A stretch of DNA of 45,074 nucleotides from an uncultured PS1 clade bacterium (lineage in GTDB: Bacteria > Pseudomonadota > Alphaproteobacteria > MED-G09), in the NCBI GenBank assembly GCA_902609025.1, contig CACLQD010000005.1, positions 1 through 45,074 of the forward strand, given 5' to 3'. Each line of letters begins with the position of its first letter. The first letter of the stretch is position 1. The notes under the pieces were generated by a model. It made no database searches, was not told the DNA's origin, and saw nothing but the letters and a program-made list of their open reading frames with translations. A program made the position numbers and the translations under genes. Shown here piece by piece: positions 34,120 to 44,183 of this stretch.

Positions 34120-35132
34120 CCTCCTGTTACAGACATATGTCTTTCTATTTTAGTATTTTTCATTCTTGGCTTGATTGAGAATTCATGCTTTTCCGGTTTT
34201 ATTCTCATAGCAAGATTTATAGCAGCATCTAATTTACTGTAATCTTTAGATCTTAATATTGATTTAAAATCAATTTTATCATTTTGCCCCAAACACATAT
34301 ATAACATACCTGTGCAGGTAACCCTTATTCTGTTACAAGAACTACAAAAATTATTTGAGAGGGGTGTAATAAAACCAATATTTTTTCCTGTTTCTTTAAC
34401 CTTATAATAATCTGAAGGACCAGATGTCGTATAAGATGATTTCTTTAGAGTAAACTTCTTTTCAATTTTTTTTCTCATTTCATTAATAGAAAAAAATTGG
34501 TCATAACGGTCGTTATCAATATCTCCTAGAGGCATAGTTTCAATTAAACTAATATCCATTCCATTTTTATGTGACCAATCAATTAACTCAGGAATTTCAT
34601 GTATATTGCTGTCCTTAAGAACAACCGTATTTATCTTTAATTTAAAATTATACTTCTTAGCCTCATCAATACCTCTTAAAACTTTTTTTAAGTTTTTTCT
34701 TCTAGTAATTTTTTCGAAGGTTTCCTCATTTAGTGTATCGAGAGATATATTTATCCTATCAATTCCAGAGTTTTTTAGCTCCTTACTATAATCTTCTAAA
34801 AGAGTACCGTTAGTCGTAAGAGTAATTTCATCAAGCATATTCATATTTTTGAAACTTTTAAGATTATTAATAAATTCTAATATGCCTTTTCTTACGAGAG
34901 GTTCACCACCTGTAATTCTTATCTTTTTAATGCCCCTTGCAATAAAATGCTCACATAATTCATACATTTCATCAAATGATAAAATATCCTTTTTACTCAT
35001 AAATTTCATTTTTTCAGGCATACAATATGTGCATCTTAAATTGCATCTATCAGTCACTGATATTCTTAGGTAATCAATTTTTCTACCAAAATTATCTATT
35101 AAAATATTATCTCTGCTAGGAATTTTTAACAT
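34116..35132 (-). CDS. moaA: GTP 3',8-cyclase (molybdenum cofactor synthesis)
   Basis: Radical-SAM enzyme for the first step of molybdopterin synthesis. It is 338 residues. The SAM [4Fe-4S] cluster is held by Cys30, Cys34 and Cys37 (CNLRCTYC). The second, substrate-binding cluster is held by FCSSCNRIRVTC plus a later cysteine in MLYMCLGQ. The C terminus ends in the Gly-Gly tail needed for activity. TGGEPLVR and NISLDTL are further family marks. No moaC, moaB or moeA is in the window, so the pathway must be completed elsewhere. It is divergent from rpoN; a 14-bp palindrome lies between them. Confidence 0.97.
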   Translation of the reverse strand: MLKIPSRDNILIDNFGRKIDYLRISVTDRCNLRCTYCMPEKMKFMSKKDILSFDEMYELCEHFIARGIKKIRITGGEPLVRKGILEFINNLKSFKNMNMLDEITLTTNGTLLEDYSKELKNSGIDRINISLDTLNEETFEKITRRKNLKKVLRGIDEAKKYNFKLKINTVVLKDSNIHEIPELIDWSHKNGMDISLIETMPLGDIDNDRYDQFFSINEMRKKIEKKFTLKKSSYTTSGPSDYYKVKETGKNIGFITPLSNNFCSSCNRIRVTCTGMLYMCLGQNDKIDFKSILRSKDYSKLDAAINLAMRIKPEKHEFSIKPRMKNTKIERHMSVTGG

Positions 35133-35183
35133 AAATAATGTTATAATATAAAAAGATACTAATGTAGGATAAAATATAAAAAA

Positions 35184-35197
35184 TACAGATATCTGTA
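35184..35197. promoter_or_regulatory. 14-bp perfect palindrome, candidate operator
   Basis: TACAGATATCTGTA is perfectly self-complementary and sits in the 119-base divergent spacer between moaA and rpoN, 51 bases from the moaA start and 54 from the rpoN start. Its central place suggests a dimeric regulator acting on one or both genes. No regulator is identified. Confidence 0.4.
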
Positions 35198-35251
35198 GTT
35201 ACATTGACTATATGCAATATTCATGCCATTTATATAAAAATAAGGTAGATA

Positions 35252-36673
35252 ATGGCAAAAATTTCTTTAGTTCAAAATATAAAACAAAGTCAAAAAATGA
35301 CTTTGACTCCTCAATTGCTCAAAGCAATCAAACTTTTAGAGTTAAATAATATTGATCTTGATAATTATCTTCAGGAAGAGATCCTTGACAACCCACTTTT
35401 AAAAAAAGTAGGTGATGATGAGAGCTTAAAAGACAACATAAATGGCAATGATGAAAATTTATCTTCTCAGAAGAAATTAGAGAGTTCATTCTCGCATAAT
35501 GAAGACTCAGAAGGAAGCCCATCGTTTGACAGAGCTAATCTTTATGAATCGTCATCAACATCAATAGATAATATTATTGAAGAAACAGTAGAATCTAAAA
35601 ATAGTTTATATCAAATAATTACTGATCAAATAAATATATCTTTTCAAAATAAGATTGATAGATTGATTGCTCTATCAATACTTGAATTTATTGAACCTAA
35701 TGGATATTTGAAAATATCTGCAAAAGAGCTTTCTATTGATTTAAATATTGACTTACTTCACATTGAAAAAATTCTAAAGGTTTTGAAGTCATTTGAGCCA
35801 TTAGGTATTTTTTCAAATGATCTTGAAGAATTTTTCACTCTACAACTAAAATCACAAAATTTATTAGATAGTGATTTAAAGCTTCTATTAAAAAACTTAG
35901 CGATGCTTGCTAATGAGAGTATTTTTTCAATATCAAAGAAACTTAAAATTGATATAGAAAAATTAAAAGATAGTTTAGATATTTTAAAAAGATGCACTCC
36001 TGCCCCCATTGATACAGATAGTGATTTAATTTCGCACATTAATTCTCCTGATATTATTGTAGAAAAAGATAAGAATGAATGGATTGTATCTCTTAACGAA
36101 GAAACTTTACCTAAAGTAATTGTATTAACTGGGTATTGGGAGGAATTATCAAGAAAAAAATTATCAAAAGAAGATAAAAAGTACTTATCTGCAAATTTTC
36201 TAGCTGGCAAAGGATTAGTCAAAGCTCTAGAACAAAGAGCTTCAACTATCTTAAAGGTTGCAAAAGAAATTATTAAGAAGCAAGAAAAGTTTCTTAATGA
36301 CGGTGTTATGGGCTTAAGACCTTTAAAGTTAAAGGATATTGCAGATGAACTCGATATTCATGAGAGTACAGTATCAAGAATAACTAATTCTAAAACTATT
36401 TATACGCCCAGAGGTACTTATGATTTGAAATTCTTTTTTTCTAAATCTCTTAATACATTATCTGATGACGACGGATTGTCTTCAAAGGTTGTAAAAGAAA
36501 AAATTATTCAACTAATTAATAATGAAGAAAAAGTATTATCAGATAATAAATTATCGAAATTACTAAAGGAAGAAGGTATTAATGTTGCTAGAAGAACTGT
36601 TACTAAATACAGAGAAGAAATGACGCTTCCTCCATCTCATCAAAGGAAAAGATTGAAACAGTTAGCTGTTTAA
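35252..36673 (+). CDS. rpoN: RNA polymerase sigma-54 factor
   Basis: A 473-residue sigma factor of the RpoN class. Region I is intact (LVQNIKQSQKMTLTPQLLKA), followed by an acidic linker (about residues 50-115), the core-binding domain and the HTH segment (IADELDIHESTVSRITNSK). The RpoN box ARRTVTKYRE that reads the -24 element is at residues 446-455. AAGGTAG precedes the ATG. Sigma-54 needs AAA+ activator proteins; none is in this window. In most alphaproteobacteria rpoN sits with lptB, hpf and ptsN; here it stands alone between moaA and a CoA-transferase. The stop overlaps the convergent gene's stop by four bases (TTAA). Confidence 0.97.
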   Translation: MAKISLVQNIKQSQKMTLTPQLLKAIKLLELNNIDLDNYLQEEILDNPLLKKVGDDESLKDNINGNDENLSSQKKLESSFSHNEDSEGSPSFDRANLYESSSTSIDNIIEETVESKNSLYQIITDQINISFQNKIDRLIALSILEFIEPNGYLKISAKELSIDLNIDLLHIEKILKVLKSFEPLGIFSNDLEEFFTLQLKSQNLLDSDLKLLLKNLAMLANESIFSISKKLKIDIEKLKDSLDILKRCTPAPIDTDSDLISHINSPDIIVEKDKNEWIVSLNEETLPKVIVLTGYWEELSRKKLSKEDKKYLSANFLAGKGLVKALEQRASTILKVAKEIIKKQEKFLNDGVMGLRPLKLKDIADELDIHESTVSRITNSKTIYTPRGTYDLKFFFSKSLNTLSDDDGLSSKVVKEKIIQLINNEEKVLSDNKLSKLLKEEGINVARRTVTKYREEMTLPPSHQRKRLKQLAV

Positions 36674-37875
36674 GTTCTGATAATCTTTTTACTTTCCAGT
36701 TTATCTATTGTGGACTTATCGTAATCTAACTCTTCAAGAATTTGTCTTGTGTGTTCTCCAATTTCAGGGGCGGTTTGAGGTTTTCTTTTCTTTTCATTTT
36801 TCATAAAAATTGGACTATCAACAGTTAATAGATCTTTTTTATCAGTAAACTTAGTAAAAAATCCGTTATCGGCTATTTGTTGATCATTAATATGATCATA
36901 CGGTTCAGAGATTGACCCAAATGTTACACCAGATTTTTCAAAAAGTTCTTTAAGTTGCCCCCAATCTTTTGAGAGAAATTCTTCATCTAAAATTTTCATT
37001 AATTCCAAAGAATTTTTTGCTCGGCCTTCTCTTGTATTAAAACTTTTATCATCATTAACATCTTCTCGTTTTAAACATTTAAGTAAAAGAGGCCATTCTC
37101 TTTCTTCATTTAACATTACTAGAATAAACCATCTGCCGTCCTTACATTTATATTTTTCTGCCAAAGCTCCTTTTGTTCCTCTTCCAGTATTTTCTACAAA
37201 ATTTGCACCACATAATGCTGCTTGATTATATATGCCATTTGACCAGAGCCCGTTAGCCATTAAAGATGAAGAAACTTCTGAGCCTTCACCAGTTATCTCT
37301 CTTTTATATAGTGCCATCATTATTGCCCCAAAGAGCGCTGAGGCAGTAGGGTGATCTCCCATTCCTGGCGTTGATGAACTTGGTTCTGAATTTGAGTTAT
37401 TTCTAACTGCGTGCATTAGTCCTGACCTTGCCCACCATGCCGTTGCATCATATCCTGTCTTATCCTTTTCATCGCCTTTTTCGCCATATGGAGATAAAGA
37501 TGCATATATTAGTTTTTTATTTTCTTCTAATATGTCCTCAGAGTTTATTTTTAATTTAGCCCTAATTGGGAATGGGTAATTAGTTATAAATATATCTGAT
37601 TTTTTTATTAATTTATTAAGAATGATATGAGCTTCTTTGAATTTAAGGTCTAACGCTAAGCTTTCTTTATTTCGACTTGTTAATATCCATGGATAGTTTT
37701 CAGTGCTTTCCGGTAAACCTGGTAAACGAAGTAAACTTCTGTAAGAATCTCCAATACCTGGGGATTCTATCTTGATTACTCTAGCCCCAAAATCAGACAT
37801 TATTGTAGCCGCTGCAGGACCAGCTATATAGCTAGCACAATCAATAACTGTAATATTTTCTAATAAGTGATCCAT
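36670..37875 (-). CDS. CaiB/BaiF family CoA-transferase
   Basis: A second family III CoA-transferase, 401 residues. ITVIDCASYIAGPAAATIMSDF, ARVIKIESPG and the mid-protein SLSPYGEKGDEKDKTGYDATAWWARSG carry the family pattern, with the catalytic aspartate in GYDATAWWA. It differs clearly from the copy at 24127: the DNFRPGALERL block is replaced by TNYPFPIRAKLKI, so it belongs to another subfamily with a different acid pair. It lies alone on the minus strand, convergent with rpoN and divergent from the aminotransferase. Substrate unknown. Confidence 0.9.
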   Translation of the reverse strand: MDHLLENITVIDCASYIAGPAAATIMSDFGARVIKIESPGIGDSYRSLLRLPGLPESTENYPWILTSRNKESLALDLKFKEAHIILNKLIKKSDIFITNYPFPIRAKLKINSEDILEENKKLIYASLSPYGEKGDEKDKTGYDATAWWARSGLMHAVRNNSNSEPSSSTPGMGDHPTASALFGAIMMALYKREITGEGSEVSSSLMANGLWSNGIYNQAALCGANFVENTGRGTKGALAEKYKCKDGRWFILVMLNEEREWPLLLKCLKREDVNDDKSFNTREGRAKNSLELMKILDEEFLSKDWGQLKELFEKSGVTFGSISEPYDHINDQQIADNGFFTKFTDKKDLLTVDSPIFMKNEKKRKPQTAPEIGEHTRQILEELDYDKSTIDKLESKKIIRT

Positions 37876-37957
37876 TCTTTTTTAATAAATGATAAATTTT
37901 TTTTACAATTTATGCAATTAAACCTTTATAAAGACCTTTATTTATTAAGAGAGAGAA

Positions 37958-39331
37958 ATGACTGATAAAATTAAACCGAATTCATATGCGGCCTTAGATG
38001 CTGCGCATCATTTTCATCCTTATTCTAATGCTAAAAGAATTGAAAATCAGGGACCAATGGTTATTGCAAAAGGTAAAGGAATAAAGGTTTGGGATGATCA
38101 AGGTAACGAATACATTGAGGCTATGGCAGGCTTATGGTCAGTAGCAGTTGGATTTGGCGAAGAAAGACTTGTAGAGGCAGCAAAGAAGCAACTTGAAACA
38201 TTACCTTATTATCATTCATTTACTCATAAATCTCATCCTGCAGTTGCTCAGCTTTCGCAAAAATTAACTGAAATTGTTGGTTTGAATATGACTCATGCTC
38301 ATTATACAAATTCTGGATCTGAAGCAAATGACTCTGCTATGAAAATGATATGGTATTACAATAACACTTTGAATAGACCTGAAAAGAAAAAAATTATATC
38401 AAGATTTAAGGCTTATCATGGAATAACAATAGCATCAGGAAGTCTTACTGGCATTCCTTTGATGCATAATGATTTTGATTTACCAATTAAACAGGTTCTA
38501 CATACCAGATGTCCTCATTATTGGAGAGAGTGTCAAGAGGGCGAAACTGAAGAAGAGTTTGCTACTAGATGTGCGAATGAACTAGAGGATCTAATTATAA
38601 AAGAGGGTCCAGAAACTGTTGCAGCTTTTTTTGGTGAACCTGTAATGGGTGCTGGAGGATTAATTGTACCTCCAAAAACATACTGGAAGAAGATTCAAGA
38701 AGTATGTAAGAAATACGATATTTTGATTGTCGCAGATGAAGTTATTAATGGTTTTGGTAGAACCGGAAAAAGATTCGCTTGTGAACTTTATGGCATAGAG
38801 CCGGATCTAATAATTTTATCAAAACAAATTACATCAAATTATATACCAATGGGCGTAGTTCTGATGACAGATAAAATATATGAACCTATTGCTGAAAATA
38901 CTGTTAAAAACAATCTTTATGGAAGTGGGTTTACTTCCGCTGGACATCCTGTTGCATGTGCAGTTGCCCTTGAAAACATTAAAATCCTTGAAGAAGAAGG
39001 TCTTATGGAAAGAGTTTCATCTTTAGAACCAGTTTTTCAAGAAAGACTAAAGAATCTAGAAAAAAAGGAATTAGTAGGAGAAGCAAGAGGCGTAGGTTTA
39101 ATGGGTGCAGTAGAATTAGTAAAAGATAAAGAAACTTCTGCTCCTTTTGATCCTATAGGAAGTGCAGGCCCTGTTTTAGCTGAAGTTGGTCACAGTGAAG
39201 GTATAATTTTGAGAGCTATTGGAGATGTGTTAGCTGTTTGTCCGCCTCTAATTATAAAAGAAAATGAAATTCATGAGTTGTTTGATAGATTTGAAAATAC
39301 TCTTGATAAAGGACTTCAGGCTGTTAAATAA
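37958..39331 (+). CDS. class III (omega) aminotransferase
   Basis: PLP enzyme of 457 residues that moves an amino group from an omega-amino acid or amine to pyruvate or another keto acid. NQGPMVIAKGKGIKVWDDQG and AMAGLWSVAVGFG form the substrate mouth. THAHYTNSGSEAND binds the PLP phosphate, IVADEVINGFGRTG carries the aspartate, and Lys289 in LSKQITSNY is the Schiff-base lysine. Relatives act on beta-alanine, GABA, taurine or putrescine; which one applies is open. An AGAGAGAG ribosome-binding site precedes the ATG. The stop directly abuts the convergent quinone oxidoreductase stop. Confidence 0.94.
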   Translation: MTDKIKPNSYAALDAAHHFHPYSNAKRIENQGPMVIAKGKGIKVWDDQGNEYIEAMAGLWSVAVGFGEERLVEAAKKQLETLPYYHSFTHKSHPAVAQLSQKLTEIVGLNMTHAHYTNSGSEANDSAMKMIWYYNNTLNRPEKKKIISRFKAYHGITIASGSLTGIPLMHNDFDLPIKQVLHTRCPHYWRECQEGETEEEFATRCANELEDLIIKEGPETVAAFFGEPVMGAGGLIVPPKTYWKKIQEVCKKYDILIVADEVINGFGRTGKRFACELYGIEPDLIILSKQITSNYIPMGVVLMTDKIYEPIAENTVKNNLYGSGFTSAGHPVACAVALENIKILEEEGLMERVSSLEPVFQERLKNLEKKELVGEARGVGLMGAVELVKDKETSAPFDPIGSAGPVLAEVGHSEGIILRAIGDVLAVCPPLIIKENEIHELFDRFENTLDKGLQAVK

Positions 39332-40294
39332 TTAAAAAACTTCAAGAATAATTTTTCCAATATTGTTATTATTTTCCATTATTTTATGTGCTTGATCTGC
39401 TTCTCTAATAGGTAATTTTTTATAAATGATCGGTTTGATTATTTTTTTTTCGAAATGATCCCAAATATTTTCATATAATGCGTTCATCACTTTACCTTTT
39501 ACCTCAATTGATCTTGATCTAATTGTCGATCCAATAATTTTTTGTCTTTTCATTAATAGATGACCAATATTTATCTTTCCATTAACTCCGCCTAAAATTC
39601 CAATAATAATTAATCTTCCATCAATAGCTAAATTATTTAAGTTTTCTTCAAAATAATTTGCACCAACAGGATCGAGTATAATATCTAATCCAGAGGGGCA
39701 ATGGTCTTTAAAACTTTTAAATGAATTTTCTAATCTAACAGTGCCAGCACTAGAGCCAAGATCTATACAGAATTCAACTTTTTCTTCACTTCCAGCGGTT
39801 ATATATGACTCACATTGAAAAATATTGCAAAGTTGAATTCCTGCAGTTCCTATTCCACTGGCTCCAGCATGAAATAAAACTTTTTCACCCTTTTTTAAAT
39901 TACCTTCCATAAATAAATTCAGCCAACAAGTCGCAAAAACTTCGGGTATAGCTGCACCATCGCTTAAGTTTATATTTTTAGGAAGAGGAAGAGTTTGAAT
40001 TTCAGGACATGAAACATACTCTGCATATCCACCTCCAGAAAGTAATGCAACAACTTCATCACCTACTTTTCTATTAACAACATTCCTACCAATTTCTTGA
40101 ATGATCCCACTGCATTCAAGTCCAAGAATTTCACTTGCTCCAGGAGGTGCAGGGTATAGTCCTGCTCTTTGAGCAAGGTCTGCTCTATTAACAGCAGTTG
40201 ATTTAACTTTAATAATGACTTCATTATCCTTACAATCTGGATCCTCGTTGTCCATCCAGTTGAGTTTTTTGTCAGCTATTACTATTGCTTTCAT
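39332..40294 (-). CDS. zinc-free NAD(P)H:quinone oxidoreductase (PIG3/QOR type)
   Basis: A 320-residue member of the medium-chain reductase family without zinc ligands. NRADLAQRAGLYPAPPGAS and LGLECSGIIQEIG are typical of the PIG3-like quinone oxidoreductases, and VLFHAGASGIGTAGIQL is the NAD(P)-binding motif. It likely reduces quinones or enones. It is the last gene of the valine/acetate operon, four bases after the acs stop. Confidence 0.92.
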   Translation of the reverse strand: MKAIVIADKKLNWMDNEDPDCKDNEVIIKVKSTAVNRADLAQRAGLYPAPPGASEILGLECSGIIQEIGRNVVNRKVGDEVVALLSGGGYAEYVSCPEIQTLPLPKNINLSDGAAIPEVFATCWLNLFMEGNLKKGEKVLFHAGASGIGTAGIQLCNIFQCESYITAGSEEKVEFCIDLGSSAGTVRLENSFKSFKDHCPSGLDIILDPVGANYFEENLNNLAIDGRLIIIGILGGVNGKINIGHLLMKRQKIIGSTIRSRSIEVKGKVMNALYENIWDHFEKKIIKPIIYKKLPIREADQAHKIMENNNNIGKIILEVF

Positions 40295-40298
40295 GAAT

Positions 40299-42239
40299 TT
40301 ATTTATTTTGTCTATTTTCTATTAATTCATCGACTACCATCGGTTCGGCTAGCGTTGATGTATCACCTAATTCTGAATAGTCATTGTCAGCGATTTTTCT
40401 TAAGATACGACGCATGATTTTTCCTGATCTTGTTTTAGGTAAATTTGGTGCAAATTGAATAAAATCTGGGCTAGCTATTGGACCAATTTCTTTTCTAACC
40501 CAGTTTATTAACTCTTTTCTAATTTCTTCGTTACCGCTTTCTCCAGCATTAAGGGTTACATATGCATAAATTCCTTGACCTTTAATTTCATGAGGAAAGC
40601 CTACAACAGCGGCTTCAGACACTTTTCCATGCGAAACTAGCGCGCTTTCTACTTCAGCTGTCCCCATTCTATGACCAGAAACATTTATAACATCATCCAC
40701 TCTTCCAGTTATCCAATAATAGCCGTCTTCGTCTCTTTTACATCCATCCCCAGTGAAATAGTAACCATCATATTGACTAAAGTAAGTTTCAATAAACCTT
40801 TTATGATCCCCATAAACAGTTCGCATTTGTCCAGGCCAACTATCGGCTATACACAAATTTCCTTCATTTTCACCTTCTAAAATCTTTCCTTCAGAGTCTA
40901 GCAGGACAGGCCTTATACCTGGTAGAGGTTTTGAAGCTGATCCTGGTTTTAAATCTGTAGCACCAGGTAAGGGCGAGATTAATGTTGCCCCAGTTTCTGT
41001 TTGCCACCAAGTATCAACTATTGGGCATTTTTTTTCTCCCACTATATTAAAATACCACATCCAGGCTTCTGGATTAATTGGTTCTCCAACAGTACCAAGC
41101 AATCTTATACTTTTTCTACTAGTTGATTTGACTGGTACGTCACCCTCTTTCATAAGAGCTCTTATTGCTGTTGGAGCAGTATAAAAAATATTAACGCTAT
41201 GTTTATCGCATATTTCCCAAAATCTTGAATTTGATGGATAATTTGGTACTCCTTCAAACATTAAGGTCGTGGCTCCATTAGCTAGTGGCCCATAAACTAT
41301 ATAAGAATGTCCAGTTACCCAACCAACATCAGCAGTACACCAAAAAATATCATTATCACGATAATCAAAAATTATTTCATGAGTATATGATGCATAGACT
41401 ATATAACCACCGGTTGTATGAAGAACACCTTTGGGCTTACCTGTTGAACCGCTAGTATAAAGAATAAAAAGTGGATCTTCTGCATTCATTTCTTCAGGAG
41501 GACATTCATCACCAACAAGTTCAACTGCCTCATGATACCAAACATCTCTATCTTCTTTCATTTCAACGTCTCCACCAGTTCTTTTAACAACAAAGACATT
41601 TTTTATTTCTGGGCATTGTTCAAGAGCTTTATCCGAATTAGCTTTTAATGGTACAATTTTACCGCCCCTTATTCCTTCATCAGCAGTTATTAAGAATTTA
41701 GAATCACAGTCAAGTATTCTGCCAGCAAGTGCATCAGGAGAAAAACCTCCAAAAACAACAGAGTGAATTGCTCCAATTCTTGAACAAGCTAACATTGCGT
41801 ATGCAGCTTCAGGTATCATTGGCATATATATTGTAACTCTGTCTCCTTTTTGAACACCAAAGTGCTTCATCATATTTGCAAATTTAGAAACTTTTTTGTG
41901 TAACTCTTTATATGTAATTTTTTTTGACTCATTTGGATCATCGCCTTCCCAAATGATCGCAATTTGATCAGATTTATCCAATAAATGTCTATCGATACAA
42001 TTATAGCTTGCATTCAAGGTTCCATCATAAAACCATTTAATATTTACATCCTTATTGGACCATGTAACATCTTTGACCTTAGTATAAGGGTTTATCCAGT
42101 TTATTCTTTTTCCTTCTTTTTCCCAAAAGGCCTCAGGATTATCCAAAGCAAATTTATAAGTTTCTTCATATTTATCTTTAGTTAAATGAGCGCTATCTTT
42201 AAAATTTTCAAATACTGGTATTTTGATATTATCGGACAT
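40299..42239 (-). CDS. acs: acetyl-CoA synthetase
   Basis: AMP-forming ligase that turns acetate, ATP and CoA into acetyl-CoA. It is 646 residues from the chosen start. The P-loop-like [19 protein letters not shown], the WWQTETGA motif, [20 protein letters not shown] and the C-terminal [11 protein letters not shown] with its catalytic and acetylatable lysine (607 from this start) are all present. The ATG at 42239 is preferred because [13 protein letters not shown] fits the family. An upstream in-frame ATG at 42260 would add seven residues and overlap the previous gene by 14 bases; neither has a good Shine-Dalgarno. The cell may use it with the acetate-type symporter encoded at 27156. Confidence 0.97.
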   Translation of the reverse strand: MSDNIKIPVFENFKDSAHLTKDKYEETYKFALDNPEAFWEKEGKRINWINPYTKVKDVTWSNKDVNIKWFYDGTLNASYNCIDRHLLDKSDQIAIIWEGDDPNESKKITYKELHKKVSKFANMMKHFGVQKGDRVTIYMPMIPEAAYAMLACSRIGAIHSVVFGGFSPDALAGRILDCDSKFLITADEGIRGGKIVPLKANSDKALEQCPEIKNVFVVKRTGGDVEMKEDRDVWYHEAVELVGDECPPEEMNAEDPLFILYTSGSTGKPKGVLHTTGGYIVYASYTHEIIFDYRDNDIFWCTADVGWVTGHSYIVYGPLANGATTLMFEGVPNYPSNSRFWEICDKHSVNIFYTAPTAIRALMKEGDVPVKSTSRKSIRLLGTVGEPINPEAWMWYFNIVGEKKCPIVDTWWQTETGATLISPLPGATDLKPGSASKPLPGIRPVLLDSEGKILEGENEGNLCIADSWPGQMRTVYGDHKRFIETYFSQYDGYYFTGDGCKRDEDGYYWITGRVDDVINVSGHRMGTAEVESALVSHGKVSEAAVVGFPHEIKGQGIYAYVTLNAGESGNEEIRKELINWVRKEIGPIASPDFIQFAPNLPKTRSGKIMRRILRKIADNDYSELGDTSTLAEPMVVDELIENRQNK

Positions 42240-42246
42240 TTTAAAA

Positions 42247-43137
42247 CTATAGTTCTTCATTCAGTAATTTAATTACACCTGAGAAATCTAAAGTATCAGT
42301 TCCATTCTTTTCCATTTCTTCATAAATAGCAGTAGCTTTTTCGCCTAAAGGTGTTCTTGAGCTTGAAAAAGAAGATGCTTCTTGTGATAATCTAAGATCT
42401 TTCAACATCAATGCAGCAGAAAATCCAGGTTTATAGTCATTATTTGCCGGGCTAGTTGGAACTGGGCCAGGAACAGGACAATAGCTTGTCATCGACCAAC
42501 ATTGACCTGATGCTGTAGAGGCAATATCGAAAAAAGTAGATGCATCTAAACCCAAATTTTTTGCAAGATTAAATGCTTCAGAAGTTCCAATCATTGATAT
42601 TGCTAAAAGCATATTATTGGCTATTTTTGCTACCTGCCCATTTCCTGCTTGACCGGCATGTATAACATTTCCGCCCATAATATCCAAAAATTCTTTTGCC
42701 TTATTAAATGCATCAATATCTCCACCAACCATAAAAGTTAGTGTTCCTGCTTCTGCACCAGTAACGCCTCCAGAAACAGGAGCATCAAGCATTTTTAGAT
42801 TATTTTCGTTTGCATCTTTTTCAACTTCACGGGAAGTCTCAACATCTATTGTAGATGAATCAATTAGGAGTAAATTATTATCAGCATTATTTATAATTCC
42901 ATCATCGCCCATATAAATTTTTTTTACATGATTTCCTGAAGGAAGCATTGTTATTGCTGTATCAGATTTTTTTAATGCACTAGGTATATTTTCCTCTTTA
43001 TTTCCACCTGCAGCAATAAATTGATTCATTTGCTCCTCAGACAGATCGAAGCCATAAACTGTGTGTCCAGCCTTAATCAGGTTTTTTGCCATAGGAAGTC
43101 CCATGTTTCCCAAACCTATAAAAGTTATATTTGCCAT
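42247..43137 (-). CDS. mmsB: 3-hydroxyisobutyrate dehydrogenase
   Basis: NAD-dependent enzyme that oxidises 3-hydroxyisobutyrate to methylmalonate semialdehyde in valine breakdown. It is 296 residues, standard length. The N-terminal [15 protein letters not shown] is the NAD site, [16 protein letters not shown] the substrate site, and [14 protein letters not shown] carries the catalytic lysine. It follows the 3-hydroxyisobutyryl-CoA hydrolase gene by two bases, which confirms the pathway. Confidence 0.96.
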   Translation of the reverse strand: MANITFIGLGNMGLPMAKNLIKAGHTVYGFDLSEEQMNQFIAAGGNKEENIPSALKKSDTAITMLPSGNHVKKIYMGDDGIINNADNNLLLIDSSTIDVETSREVEKDANENNLKMLDAPVSGGVTGAEAGTLTFMVGGDIDAFNKAKEFLDIMGGNVIHAGQAGNGQVAKIANNMLLAISMIGTSEAFNLAKNLGLDASTFFDIASTASGQCWSMTSYCPVPGPVPTSPANNDYKPGFSAALMLKDLRLSQEASSFSSSRTPLGEKATAIYEEMEKNGTDTLDFSGVIKLLNEEL

Positions 43138-43139
43138 CT

Positions 43140-44183
43140 TTACCTCGTATTAAAATTTAACTCATTACTTTCTAAATTCTTGAAAAATTCATCTATACTT
43201 TCATCTGAAATTTCATCAATATTTCCTGGCTTCCATAAAGGTTTATTGTCTTTATCTATTATGAGAGCCCTTACACCTTCATAAAAGTCATGATCAGACA
43301 TTACTTTTGAAACCATTCTATATTCCATTCTCATGCAATCTTCAAAATCTAATTCTGCTCCATTTTTTATTTGTCTAAAAGTAATTTTAAGAGATGTTGG
43401 TGATTTAGATTTTAATAAACTAAGATTTTTTTGAGCAAAATCAGATTGATCGCTCTCTAATTTATTAATAATTTCATCAAGACTATCTCCAGAAAAAAGT
43501 TTATTAATTTCTTCAAAATTATTTTTAAGATCTGAGTTAATCTTATTAGAATGAAATGATGAAAGAATTTCAGTTGGCGAAGAGCCTTCAGATAATTTAT
43601 CAAATATTTCGTCATAATTTTCTGATTCTATGTAATATTCTGCAATACCCAGTTCAATTGCATCAGATGATTTAATGCGACTTCCTGTTAAAGCCAGATA
43701 CATACCAACATTATTTCTTAATCGAGATAGAAAAAAACTTCCTCCAACATCTGGAAATAGTCCAATCCCTGTTTCAGGCATTGCAAATGAGTAATTTTCT
43801 CCAGCTACTCTAAAAGCACCGTGCACCGAAACACCAACGCCTCCACCCATCACAATACCATTAACAAATGATGCATATGGTTTAGAGTATGATTTTATTA
43901 GTTGATTGAGTTGGTATTCTTCATAATAAAAACCAGTAGCTTTTTTATCATTGCTTTTCCCCCAATCATAAAGTGCCCTTATGTCTCCGCCAGCACAAAA
44001 TGCTCTATCACCGACCGCGGTGACTACTACAGTTTTGATTTCATTGTCATTCTCCCAAATTTTAAGTTTTGGATGAATTTCCCTGACCATTTTTAATGTT
44101 AATGCGTTTAATGCGTCTGGCCTATTAAGTGTAATAAGACCTAAAGAACCTTTTTTTTCAAAAAAGACTTCTTCAGAGCTCAT
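43140..44183 (-). CDS. 3-hydroxyisobutyryl-CoA hydrolase (enoyl-CoA hydratase/isomerase family)
   Basis: A 347-residue crotonase-fold enzyme that releases 3-hydroxyisobutyrate from its CoA ester in valine breakdown. GDRAFCAGGDIRALYDWG and SFVNGIVMGGGVGVSVHG form the oxyanion hole, and MPETGIGLFPDVGGSFFLSR carries the acidic residues. The long C-terminal ECH_2 part (DCMRMEYRMVSKVMSDHDFYEG) separates it from ordinary hydratases. It overlaps the acyl-CoA dehydrogenase stop by four bases (ATGA). Confidence 0.95.
   Translation of the reverse strand: MSSEEVFFEKKGSLGLITLNRPDALNALTLKMVREIHPKLKIWENDNEIKTVVVTAVGDRAFCAGGDIRALYDWGKSNDKKATGFYYEEYQLNQLIKSYSKPYASFVNGIVMGGGVGVSVHGAFRVAGENYSFAMPETGIGLFPDVGGSFFLSRLRNNVGMYLALTGSRIKSSDAIELGIAEYYIESENYDEIFDKLSEGSSPTEILSSFHSNKINSDLKNNFEEINKLFSGDSLDEIINKLESDQSDFAQKNLSLLKSKSPTSLKITFRQIKNGAELDFEDCMRMEYRMVSKVMSDHDFYEGVRALIIDKDNKPLWKPGNIDEISDESIDEFFKNLESNELNFNTR

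Noticed and set aside
35758-36222. 154-codon ORF antisense to rpoN
   Set aside because: Overlaps the diagnosed sigma-54 gene; Ser/Phe-rich composition typical of a reverse-strand shadow.
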